This document shows, in pieces, positions 45,471-55,315 of a stretch of DNA of 64,000 nt. This DNA comes from Papaver somniferum (Eukaryota > Streptophyta > Magnoliopsida > Ranunculales > Papaveraceae), in contig NC_039362.1 of the NCBI RefSeq assembly GCF_003573695.1, forward strand, positions 114,679,120 to 114,743,119, in the 5' to 3' direction. Position numbers and translations under genes: made by a program. Position 1 is the stretch's first letter. Each line of letters begins with the position of its first letter. Below the pieces are notes generated by a model that had not been told where the DNA came from, did no database searches, and was given only the letters and a program-made list of their open reading frames with translations.

Positions 45471-47672
45471 TGTTAGAGCATAGCTCGGCCGACCTCGCAT
45501 GCATTGCTATATCAAGCATGTTTGTCAATGTTAGTGATCAAAACTATGAGTCTTGATTTCTAGCCTACATAGCTAAGTCTCGGACTAGGATAGAAAACTG
45601 TAGTTGAGCTCAAGGACTTCATGGCGATTCATCATACAACGACGAAGATCTACTCAAGGAACCGTGGAACTTCATCAACAAAAAGGTATGTGGAGACTTG
45701 AACTTATCTATCACTCAAAAGTTTATCTCTTCTATCTCCTACTTCTTATCAGACAGAATTCGTATGCTATATAGACTGGATCATACACATTTGATATTTC
45801 GATCCGAGTATATCTCGCCTATCTATATCTCGAAATCATGTGTTGGTAAAGCGTTTCGCTTTGATCGGGTTTATCTTCACCTAATGACGAAAGTCATATT
45901 GTTTCAATCACTTTGAAAATCGCTTTGACGAGAAATAGTGTAACAACTATATAACGTCCTATAAGAATGTTTCAATGGTTGGAATGAGATTTTAGGTCAA
46001 TATAACCAATGATGGATATATGCATTGTGTGGTAACACATATGTGCATAAGTCTTATTCCTTAATCCGAAGTTTGCGAACTTTGTTGATTGAGAGAAACG
46101 GAGGAATTGGCTTTGCCAAGTCCGCGAACTCAGTACGCGAACTGACGGAATTTCTCTTGCCGAGAATTTTTGCTGGGATTTTCCAAAAACTCGTTTGCGT
46201 GTTTAGTCCGCGAACTGGCGGAAGTCTCCTTGCCGAGATTTTCTACTGAGTTTGGAAAACTCTGCCGGTTGCCTTAAGTCCGAGAACAAGGTTAATATGA
46301 AATGATCATATGGTTAACCTTTTGGGTTACTATGTTGAACCAACATACACGTACACGTTTGGGCATGGTTTTCACAAACCCAATAGACGTATATCACAAG
46401 TGTGTGTGACAAGCTAAGTTTTCGATCTAACGGTTGAGAAATATTAGCTTGAATCTAAATCATGTTTTCATCTAACGGTGAATATGGATTGCTTTGTAAC
46501 TCAGGAAAAACTCTGATTTGAAGACTATATATAGGAGACATCTAGCATTGGGCAAAACTAATCCCCACACGTCTGTGTGATACTAGTGCTCTCGCTAGAG
46601 TCAATTCTCCTCTAACCTTTGGTTTTCTTCTCTAAAACCAGGTTAACGACTTAAAGACTTCATTGGGATTGTGAACCCAAACCGATACTACTTTTATCGT
46701 AGTTGTGTGATCTGATCTTGCATATTCTATCGTACGAGGACAATATATTGATTGGCTTGAGATCGTGAGAGTTCTCCGATAGGCAAGATAAAGAAGTCAC
46801 AAACATCTTCGTCTCACTGTTTGTGATTCCTCGACAAACCTCCTGTGTAGTCAGGAAGGATTGTAGAGAGGTGATTGATTAATCTAGGCTGTTCTTCGGG
46901 AATATAAGACCGAATTATCAATTGGTTCCTGTTCACCTTGATTTCATATCTTAAGACGGAACAAATACCTAGGGTTTTTCTGTGGGAGACAGATTTATCC
47001 TTTGATAGACTTTTCTGTGTGAGACAGATTTGTTTATTATCAAGTCTGCGATTTTGGGTTGCAGCAACTCTTGGTTGTGGGTAAGATCAGCTAAGGGAAT
47101 CAAGTGTGTAGTATCTTGCTGGGATCAGAGGCGTAGGAGTACAACTGTACCTTGAATTAGTGGGAGACTGATTGGGGTTCAACTATAGTCCAGTCTGAAG
47201 TTAGCTTGGAGTAGGCTAGTGTCTGTAGCGGCTTAATACAGTGTGTATTCAATCTGGACTAGGTCCCGGGGTCTTTCTGCATTTGCGGTTTCCTCGTTAA
47301 CAAAATTTCTGGTGTCTGTGTTATTTTATTTTCAGCATTATATTTTTTATCTTTATAATTGAAATAACACAGGTTGTGCGTTAAAGTTTAATCGATTAGA
47401 TATCCGACCTTGTGGTTGTTGATTTCATTGATCAACACTTGGACATTGGTCTTTGGTACCGTCCAAGTTAATCCTTGAATTTGATAAAGACTCGCTATTG
47501 TTTTTAGCTTGAGTAAAAATCAAATCAAGAGAGATATATTAACTCCTTGAGATACTTTTATCTAGATTGAGTATGACTGTCTAGTTGATTCTCTAGCAAA
47601 GTATTTCGGAGTTAGTCCATACAGATTGCTAAGCGAAATATTGGGTGGTGTTGTTAGACCCCTGTTTTTTCA
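45471..47672 (+). repeat. Element H 3' LTR (2.20 kb)
   Basis: Starts TGTTAGAGCATAGCTCGG, ends CTGTTTTTTCA, followed by GTTAG. It lacks the PMD fragment and has a deletion of about 235 bases adjoining that point (junction TTAAGTCCG|AGAACAAGG near 46273). Confidence 0.92.
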
Positions 47673-47677
47673 GTTAG

Positions 47678-48404
47678 AGACGAAACCATTATTGCGAAGC
47701 CATTAACAGAATATAGTGAAACCGAGATAAGTGCTACAAAGCATAATTCTGACGGGTTAAATGCTATTATCCACGCCATAAGTCAATATGTTCAGCACCT
47801 GACTTCGTGCACTATGTCTAAAAATGCTTGGGATATTTTAGAAACCGTATTCGAAGGAGATACCTCAGGAAAAGAAGCTAGGCTTCAAAACCTAAATTAT
47901 GACTGGGAAAATCTTTGTATGTATGATGAAGATTCGTTTGATGAGTCCAATCAAAAAAATTATGGAATGGTTAATGCATGTTATGCGTTAGGGAAGAATA
48001 TTCCCCAAAAAGACATTGTGATGAAAATTCTCCGATCTTTACCAGCAAAATACGAGTCTAAGAAACATACCATCATGGAAGGAAATAACGCTGCTACATT
48101 TTCTAGAAACGCATTAGTTGGAAAGTTAAAGATCTTTGATTATGAGCTGCGATATAAAGCCGGAAAGGTGATTGCGTTCAAGGCACTGAAAAACACTGAA
48201 ACTCTTAAAAGTGAAAGTCTTGACAACTCTATGAACAATCTTGTTGACCCTGATTTTACAGATGAATATCTTGATAACTCAGTTTCACTGATCGCAAGAC
48301 AGTTTACAGAACTTCTTAGGAAGAGAAATAAAAGCTTCACTAGAGAAAATCCTCCTACATCAGCTAAGCCACATAGTCGTATTTCGGTCAAAAATAGAGA
48401 CTAA
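47678..48404 (+). pseudogene. gag: Element G gag, central UBN2-type domain
   Basis: The frame resumes from element G's first piece as RDETIIAKPLTEY and continues HAISQYVQHLTSC, SKNAWDILETVFEGDTSGKE and DIVMKILRSLPAKYESKK, the UBN2 copia Gag domain. It ends with a basic stretch (HSRISVKNRD) at a stop. This portion is uninterrupted over about 240 codons. Confidence 0.85.
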
Positions 48405-48904
48405 CTATAATGACAATAAGGATATGCCTCAATGCTTCAAGTGTAAAGGGTTCGGTCACTTAGCTAATGAGTGTCCAAATCACAGGAAATACAATGGCAA
48501 CAAGAGTTTGGATGCAACACTTGATGAAACATCTGATCGTGATGATTCCGAAGAGGATGAAAGGTCAAGAGGTTATCAATTTTGAGGAATGTACCAATAC
48601 TCATATCACTCTTGATAACTTGGTTGATGATTTTTCATCAAAATCATTGGAGGATGTAATGGGTTTTTCATATACTAATGAAAATTATGTTAATTTTTAG
48701 GTACTCTTTGTTTAGTTGCTTATGCCACTCCTGAATCAATATCCAAAACGACGTGTCCTTAATGTACCATTGAGGGTCACGGACTCACAAAATGTTTCAA
48801 GTACAAACACAAATTAAGGTATGTCAACAAACTGCAACAGAGGGCTAGTGGTTTGGCAAATGTGCTTAAACTTGTTCAAAATTCCAATCCCGAGGTATAC
48901 AAAG
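48405..48904 (+). pseudogene. gag: Element G gag, C-terminal part with two CCHC knuckles
   Basis: CFKCKGFGHLANEC at 48433-48474 is a canonical knuckle. A second, C-x2-C-x4-H-x4-C, lies at 48754-48795, with a stop codon in the first C-x2-C loop. An acidic stretch (TSDRDDSEED) separates them. The frames shift between the two. The sequence is cut by LTR J at 48905. Confidence 0.8.
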
Positions 48905-50230
48905 TGTTAGATCACTGCTCGGTCGAACTCGCAAGCGTTGCTATCTCAAGCTTGTTGTCAAGTTTAGTTTCCAAAACTATAAGTCTTTATTTCTACTCTA
49001 CTTATAGGTAAGTCTCGGATTAAGATAGTAAGTGTAGTTGAGCATTACACTTCACGGCGTTTATCGATTGAAGACTAAGAAATACTAAGAGGAGCTTGTG
49101 GAACTTCATCAACAAAAGGTATGTGAAGGATTGAACTCATCTATCACTCAAAAGTCTATCTACTCTATCTCATATTCGAGACAAAAGTCGTATAGCTATA
49201 TAGACTTCGATTATACACATATAATATTTCGAGTTGAGTTTAACTCGCTTACATATTTCTCGAAATATGTGTTGGTAAGCTTTCGCTTTAACCAAGTTCA
49301 TTTTATATTCTTGACGAAAGTCAAAAGATGATCATGTGAAAATCGCCTGGTAACATCTTACATGATTTGTGTGAGACAGTCATTTGATGAAGACTTAGAA
49401 TGTTTTGTATTGATCTTTCGATCACTTGAAAATTGCTTTGAAGCTAATAGTTTGTGTGAGACATCTATTGTCGTCTTCTAAGAATGTTTCGATGATTGAA
49501 ATGGGATTTTATAATAATTAACCATGATTGGATATAGCACAATATGCGTACTTGTATGCTAACTGTTGCAAGTTACTCCAAGTCCGGAAACCATAGTATG
49601 CATACCATAATGCGTACTGGTTGGTTTAATGAAAGTCCGGGAACTTAGTATGCATACCCGTATATGTACTGGCGTAAAGCTCATGTCCGGAAATTCAACT
49701 AACTTTGGAGGTATGTGTACCCGTTCGCATACTGGCGAACCCAAACTAAGTCCGACCACTTAGGTATGCGTACCCGTTTGCATACTTGAGTAGGTTAAGT
49801 TCAAAAATCAGTTTTTTCATGAACTAATACATTTATATATTAATGGATGCAATCTTTTGCAATATGTGGATATAATGTTCATGAATTGTTCGAGTGAATC
49901 AAAATCTATTTTGCTTCAATTGTGTCTTGTATACTTCTATGAGAATATAATGATTGAACAACTCTACAACTAGTTTCATTCGAGTCATTTGAACTAGTTA
50001 TGGCTAAGATGAATAAGGTTGATATGAAAGTGTTCATATGGCTAACTTTGATTAACTACTGTTAAGCCAACAAGGGGTGTACACATTTAGGTACGGTTAC
50101 GCATATCTAAATGAAGTCACTTTTCATTTATGTGTAACAAGATAATTTCGATCTAACGGTTGAAAGATATTAGCTTGAGTCTAATCAGTTTTTCATCTAA
50201 CGGTGAATATTGAATGCTTTGTTACCAAGG
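48905..50230 (+). repeat. Element J: copia LTR, first 1.3 kb
   Basis: Starts TGTTAGATCACTGCTCGG and follows the order of LTR G and H. The U3 module has GTATGCATACC and GCGTACTGG repeats (49550-49790). It stops at 50230 where element E inserted. Whether J is a solo LTR or an intact element cannot be decided here. Confidence 0.85.
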
Positions 50231-51119
50231 TGTGAGTGGGGAAAAACGATTTGCTGGTTTTTACGGAATTGAAGAGTCGACCGTGTGGAGACTCCTTGAA
50301 CCAAGAAAAATGTTGAACCTCACACAGATGCACTGCAAGAAGGGAGTGTTTTAAGTTCGAGAGATCAATCTGTAAGACCCCGGCCTAAACCAAGAGCAAT
50401 GGCCGTTCCAGAGTCAATTCGGTCACAAGAGAGGATGGGTTGATCTGTAGGAAGGAAGCTGAGAAATGCGTGAGATCAATGGTGATCTGAGATTGTAGGT
50501 GTGTTGTGAATTCAGCGTGAAAATGCTCTGAATGATTGAATTTTGCTCAATTGAGAGTAATTTCTATGAGTTCGTGTAGACGAAAGATTGTCTGTATGAA
50601 ATTTTATGAGAAATTGCTCGTTTTGGCGAATGTTGTTTGATTGTTCGAAAAACCTCTGTCTTCAATCAGGATTCAGAGACATTTTATAATGCCGGAGTTG
50701 AAAACACCATGATCCCATGAAGTGTGACAGTTGTTGGAATCAGAGAGTGGGAAATGGGGAAATCGTGTTAAAACCAATTACTCATTGTGCGGAGACTTGG
50801 TTAACTTTCCACCCACTACTTTGCTAACTCTTCCAACTGATTGCACGACTTGCTCACATTCTCATCGTGGGTGAACACACGTGCCGTAGACCGCCAGACC
50901 AAAACCCTAGTTAATATCCCCCCATGTGACACGATTGAAATCTCGTGATTGTGGAGTCAGTTGCTGATTTTATGGAACGATGAGTCCATGTATTGCTGAG
51001 TTGAACATGATTAGCAAATGTTTCGAAACTCATGAATTTAACGTGTCTGCTGAGACGAGGTATCATCATAACCTAAGACGAGCAAAACTGTGTTGCTTAA
51101 TTGTTGAATATTGATAGTT

Positions 51120-51250
51120 GAGCCACTATTCTTTGATTTGAGAAAATATTGCTAGTCTGAGCGAATATTGCTAATTGACTAAATATTGCCGGTTCGAGCG
51201 AATATTGCTAGTTCGAGCAAATGTTGCTAGTTTGAACAAATATTGTTCTT
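51120..51250. repeat. Short array GAGC(A/G)AATATTGCTA in LTR E
   Basis: About six imperfect units of 18-20 bases; the same array appears at about 62955-63090 in the 5' LTR. Confidence 0.75.
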
Positions 51251-51989
51251 TTGATGAATTGTTGGTAGCTGGACCAAATAAAATATTAATTTAAGTTACT
51301 GACTGCTGAGTCGAGCAAAATAAATACGAATGTTAATCATGGAATCAACATAAAATTATCAGAGTGTTCGAATCAGAATCACGTTTCTGCAGAGTTCTGG
51401 ATTCAAAACCCTAATTTTACTGAGATGATGATTTACTGCAAATCACATAGGACCGAGTGCATGGGATGACGGGTTCACTATATAACACCCAAATGCTCGA
51501 ATGAGCAAAAATACCAAAGTCTCTTGAGGACCAATTGGTGAAAGAATGATTAAATGCTGGTTTAATCATTTACTGAAATATTGCTCGTGTGAGAAACAAA
51601 TCATAAAACCTGATGTAGAAAATATGAGGAGCCGACCAAGAGGTCATGAGACCGGCTCTTGACGGTCGTGGGACCAGTAGATGGTCGTTTGAGCGAACTT
51701 CCAATTGTTTGGAAAGAGTTCGAACCTAATATGAGCAACTGAGCAAATTAGGTTTAAATCATTAAAACATGCGGGACCAGATGTTTGCAAGCCTCAGGGT
51801 CACCCTTGGTCGGTCAAGGGGATGTGCCCGTGTCACCATAGTGTCCGTGCTTCAGTCCTGAGAATTTTGATATTTTCTGATGCACGTTTGAGCAACATCT
51901 GGAGAAAATATGCAAAATCCATGGTTTTCCTGAAACCGGCAAAAATACATGAGATGATGAAAATAATAAATAAAACATGGGATTTCAAG

Positions 51990-52980
51990 GTGTGGGAACG
52001 GCACGGCTAGGGCATGGCCGGCCGGCTGACAGACGCGGTCCCACATGTTTATCCCAGTTCTATGTGATTTTATGTGTTTTCTCTGATTTGAGGGAAATTT
52101 CATGAAACTGGAGAGTTTGTGAAATTAGGGAATTCTCATGTGAGATAAAATAATAATAAAATAGGGAATGGGAGTGTAGGACCGGCATGGCTAAGGCATG
52201 TCCGGTCGGCCATGAGCGCGGGTCCCAAGCCACTCTTTCCAATTTTATGTAATTTTTGATCATTTTAGCTAACTTTCATAAAATCAAAAGTATTTGTTGA
52301 AAACCAAGATATTTTGTTGAAATCAGGGAGTTTTCATGAAATCAGGAAACAAAACACCAAATAATAATAAAATAATATGCGTGTGGGACCGGTCTAGGGC
52401 ATGGCCGACCGGCTAGAGCCCGGTCCCACAAGTTTTCCCTAATTTTTTAATATTTTCTATAACTTTAGAGAAAATACATGAAATTAGGTAATTTTAGGGA
52501 AAATTCATGAAATCAAGGGAATTTTCATAATTTAAGAGGAAATAATAAAATAATGGGAGTTAGGTGTGGGACCGGCCACGGCCAGCTAGTGCTCGGTCCC
52601 ACGACACCTTTCCCTAATTTTATTATTTTTTGATGAAATCATGTGATTTTAGAGAAAAAATACATGAAATTAGGTGATTTTAGGGAAAATTCATGAAATC
52701 AAGGGAATTTTCATAATTTAAGAGGAAATAATAAAATAATGGGGCGTGAGGTGTGGGACCGGACACGGCCCAGGAACGGCCGGCTGGTGCTCGGTCCCAT
52801 GATACCTTTCCCTAATTTTATTATTTTTTGATGAAATCATGTGATTTTAGAGAAAAATACATGAAATTAGGTGATTTTAGGGGAAATTAGTAAAATATGA
52901 TAAAAATATAAAATTAGGCATGGGACTGGTCACGGCATGACCGGCCGGTTGGTGAGCCCAGTCCCCTGACGCCTCTGCTA
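51990..52980. repeat. GC-rich palindromic blocks in LTR E U3
   Basis: Five to six blocks begin GTGTGGGACCGG and end CGGTCCCAC, each folding on itself, with GGCCGGCYGG in the loop. They are separated by A/T-rich spacers with TTAGGTGATTTTAGGGAAAA and TGAAATCA words. Spacing is about 185-200 bases. Confidence 0.85.
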
Positions 52981-53199
52981 ATATTTTTACTATTTTCCTT
53001 CTTATTTTGCATAGGTTCCTCGTTCATTCGTATTTTCCGAAATGTTCGTTTGCGCATTCAAAATGCTGGTCTGTGCATTATTTGTTAATTACACTTGCAC
53101 CATTTTTGTCAGGGCTTATTCGATGCTTAGGTGCCTGTCTCGTTGAGTATTTATCACTAACCCGTGGAATTCTGCTGGGAAGAACCACGAATTGAAGTG

Positions 53200-53325
53200 A
53201 TGAAATATAACGAAGAATCGTAGAATATTGCTGGATATTCAGGCGATTAATTGACGATTCGTAGAATATTGCTGGATATTCAGGTGATGGCTCGTAGAAT
53301 ATTGCTGGATATTCAGACGATTTAA
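53200..53325. repeat. Threefold GTAGAATATTGCTGGATATTCAG repeat in LTR E
   Basis: Three copies of CGTAGAATATTGCTGGATA with TTCAG, spaced about 45 bases. Confidence 0.9.
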
Positions 53326-53882
53326 GATAATTAATTGCCAGCTCTATACAAGAAGGGTTTCCTGTCTAGGAGCATTAATTATCTGAGGGTTGAGCAATAT
53401 GAACTTGTTGGAGTATCATATTCCTCTTGCATAGTCGGGGAAAATCTGGTTACATCCCGAAGACGTTGTCGCTCTATACTAGCAGGCATGCTGTCTAGGA
53501 GCCGCCCAATCTTTCGATTCTACACAGTACGAGATGTGTCGTGGCCTCAGCTGAAAGACTGCACATCTTCATCTTATCTGAGAGACTTTCTCCATCAAAG
53601 GTGGCATGAGCTTTCATGTACAGAGACATGAGTCTCAATACTCATCTGATTGCCGGATCCGGAGTAATTACTGAAATTGTTCAATATTCATGAAATGTGC
53701 CGTGGCCTCAGCTGAGAGACTACACATCTACACGTACTATGAGAGACAGCCTTCTCAGTCAGAGATTTATGACATGAGCTTTCATGCTTTAATGAGAGAC
53801 ATGAGTCTCAATAATCATCCGGTTGTCGAATTTGGAGTATAGTTTTACAATTCTACCCTTTGTCGAAAATCCACCATCTACA

Positions 53883-53897
53883 TTAAGTCCCCTTCTT
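53883..53897 (-). other. Polypurine tract of element E
   Basis: Minus strand AAGAAGGGGACTTAA directly before the 3' LTR start TGTAGATGG. Confidence 0.85.
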
Positions 53898-53900
53898 AGT

Positions 53901-54318
53901 GAGGAACAATCATGTTCCTCAGTCAGCATTGAATAGTGATTTTCCAAGTATAAACAAGATAAGTAATTGAACTTAGTCATAAGATAAGATATTACCGGAT
54001 TTCGACTGAATGAGCAAACCATGGTTTGAGTGGAAACACAGCGGCATAATAGAGCATCATCCAGTGAACATAAATTGGTGTAGAACCGCTGATTCAATGG
54101 TGGAACCTTGGTTGGTTTAGGATTCACGGGCCGGGCCCAAAAGGGAAATCCTTAAGGAATTAGGTTTTGGAGATAAAATTAGGTATAAAAGGAATTACAT
54201 CCTTCTTTTTTTTATTTCTCCCACAACCGACCACCACCTTCACCTCCCTCTCATCTTCACGCCGAGCAAGAGCAGTAGGAGAAAATTCGCCGGTCTTTCA
54301 CCCGCCGGCGCCGACCAG
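53901..54318 (+). promoter_or_regulatory. Promoter and first leader exon of the E cargo gene
   Basis: TATAAAA at 54184-54190 is followed by a C/T-rich likely transcription start and a leader ending GACCAG|GTACGT, so exon 1 ends at 54318. GGCCCAAAA at 54134-54142, about 45 bases upstream of the TATA box, fits the plant GGCCCAWWW promoter motif. A perfect 8-base inverted repeat GAGGAACA/TGTTCCTC lies at 53901-53920. The gene thus has its own plant-type promoter next to the PPT. Confidence 0.7.
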
Positions 54319-55302
54319 GTACGTGCAATTTTATTTTTTTTCAAAGTTTGCTGATTTCATGAGATGTTCAAGCTTCCATCATGTTAAAATTATATACATG
54401 GGTATATGTTGATGTGAGTTTTGTGGAAAAACACTTATTTATTAAACGTATGTTCGTTCGATCGTTAGTTTTGAAAACTAATAATAATCCCTGATTTAGA
54501 AGGAATTTTTTATATGTATGTGAACTTAGGTCCAGTGATAAAACTTAGTGTATGAGCTTTCATTTGAACCAAGATTTTACCTTAATAGATGTGAGCTTTC
54601 ACAAAACCGAAATAAACCCCGTTTTAGAAGACGATGCTCATTCGAGGAAAATAGATATATATTTTTATGTATGTGAACTTTTGTCTAGTGATAAAACTTT
54701 ATTTATGAGCTTTCATGAGAATTAGTATTTTATCACAATAGGTGTGAGCTTTCACAAAACTAGCATAAACCTTCGTTTTTAATAAAACGCTAATACGAAG
54801 GAAAATAGATTTTTTTTTATATATATGTATCCGTGACATATTTTATGTGAAACATGATGACATTTTTTTATTCACATGGATTTGTTCTTATTAGATAAAT
54901 TCTGAAAATTTATATGAACAAATTGCATTAATTATTATTTTGTAAAATCAAGACATGGGTTTTGAGTAACCTTTAAACTATACAACTTATTTGTGATGAA
55001 GTCATGTCTTATTGTAAATATCATAGTTCAGTTGTGCGAATGTTCACATTATGAAAATTATGTACATGATTTTATGAGAAAATCATTTTCCATGAACTAA
55101 TGAAGTGTTGTTCGTTATTGCAGGTTTCAAGGAACGAATTGATTTCGTGTGTTAACTCTTGTATTGCAAACACTATTGTTAGTGAAATTGAAAGAGGTAA
55201 GAGTTCAAGATTTACCGTTTGTAGACACCGGCGTTTTGATTTGCATGATTCCATCATCTTATTGAATTCGCGGATGACTGAAACATTGTGTGGATTTCAC
55301 AG
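54319..55302 (+). other. 5'-leader introns and exon 2 of the E cargo gene
   Basis: Intron 1 is 54319-55123 (GTACGT to TTATTGCAG), exon 2 is 55124-55196, and intron 2 begins GTAAGAG at 55197, ending at ATTTCACAG (55302) or three bases later. Intron 1 contains three spaced copies of GAGCTTTCA-type words with TGTGAACTT. The part from 54740 is homologous to 1-546 in element A. Confidence 0.65.
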
Positions 55303-55315
55303 CAGATTTGCGAGG

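Larger units (their letters stand above)
38794..47672 (+). mobile_element. Element H: non-autonomous copia-type element (8.88 kb), TSD GTTAG
   Basis: GTTAG at 38789-38793 recurs at 47673-47677. LTRs are 38794-41657 and 45471-47672. The primer site (TAGTATCAGAGC) and PPT (GACAAAGGGGGACAT) are of the same family as D, G and K. The internal 3.8 kb holds only coiled-coil and basic ORFs, without any protease, integrase or reverse transcriptase motif. It inserted into G four bases from F's site. Confidence 0.92.
30934..48904 (+). mobile_element. Element G: copia retrotransposon split by F and H, cut by J
   Basis: LTR, primer site and gag start lie at 30934-33517; gag resumes at 47678 and runs to 48904. 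Codons join exactly across F and H: the original site reads ACAATTGTTAGAGAC, in frame (PPTIVRDE). J interrupts G at 48905. Pol would lie beyond the window. G is inserted in K. Confidence 0.85.
50231..53882 (-). repeat. Element E 3' LTR (3.65 kb)
   Basis: Plus-strand edges are TGTGAGTGGGG and CCACCATCTACA. It matches the partial 5' LTR (62071-64000) over its whole compared length with scattered differences. U3 contains five to six repeats of a GC-rich palindromic block. ORFs in it are judged non-coding. Confidence 0.92.

Noticed and set aside
51852..52263. Minus-strand ORFs with a shared AGHALA phrase
   Set aside because: They come from the GC-rich palindromic blocks of LTR E and recur wherever the block recurs.
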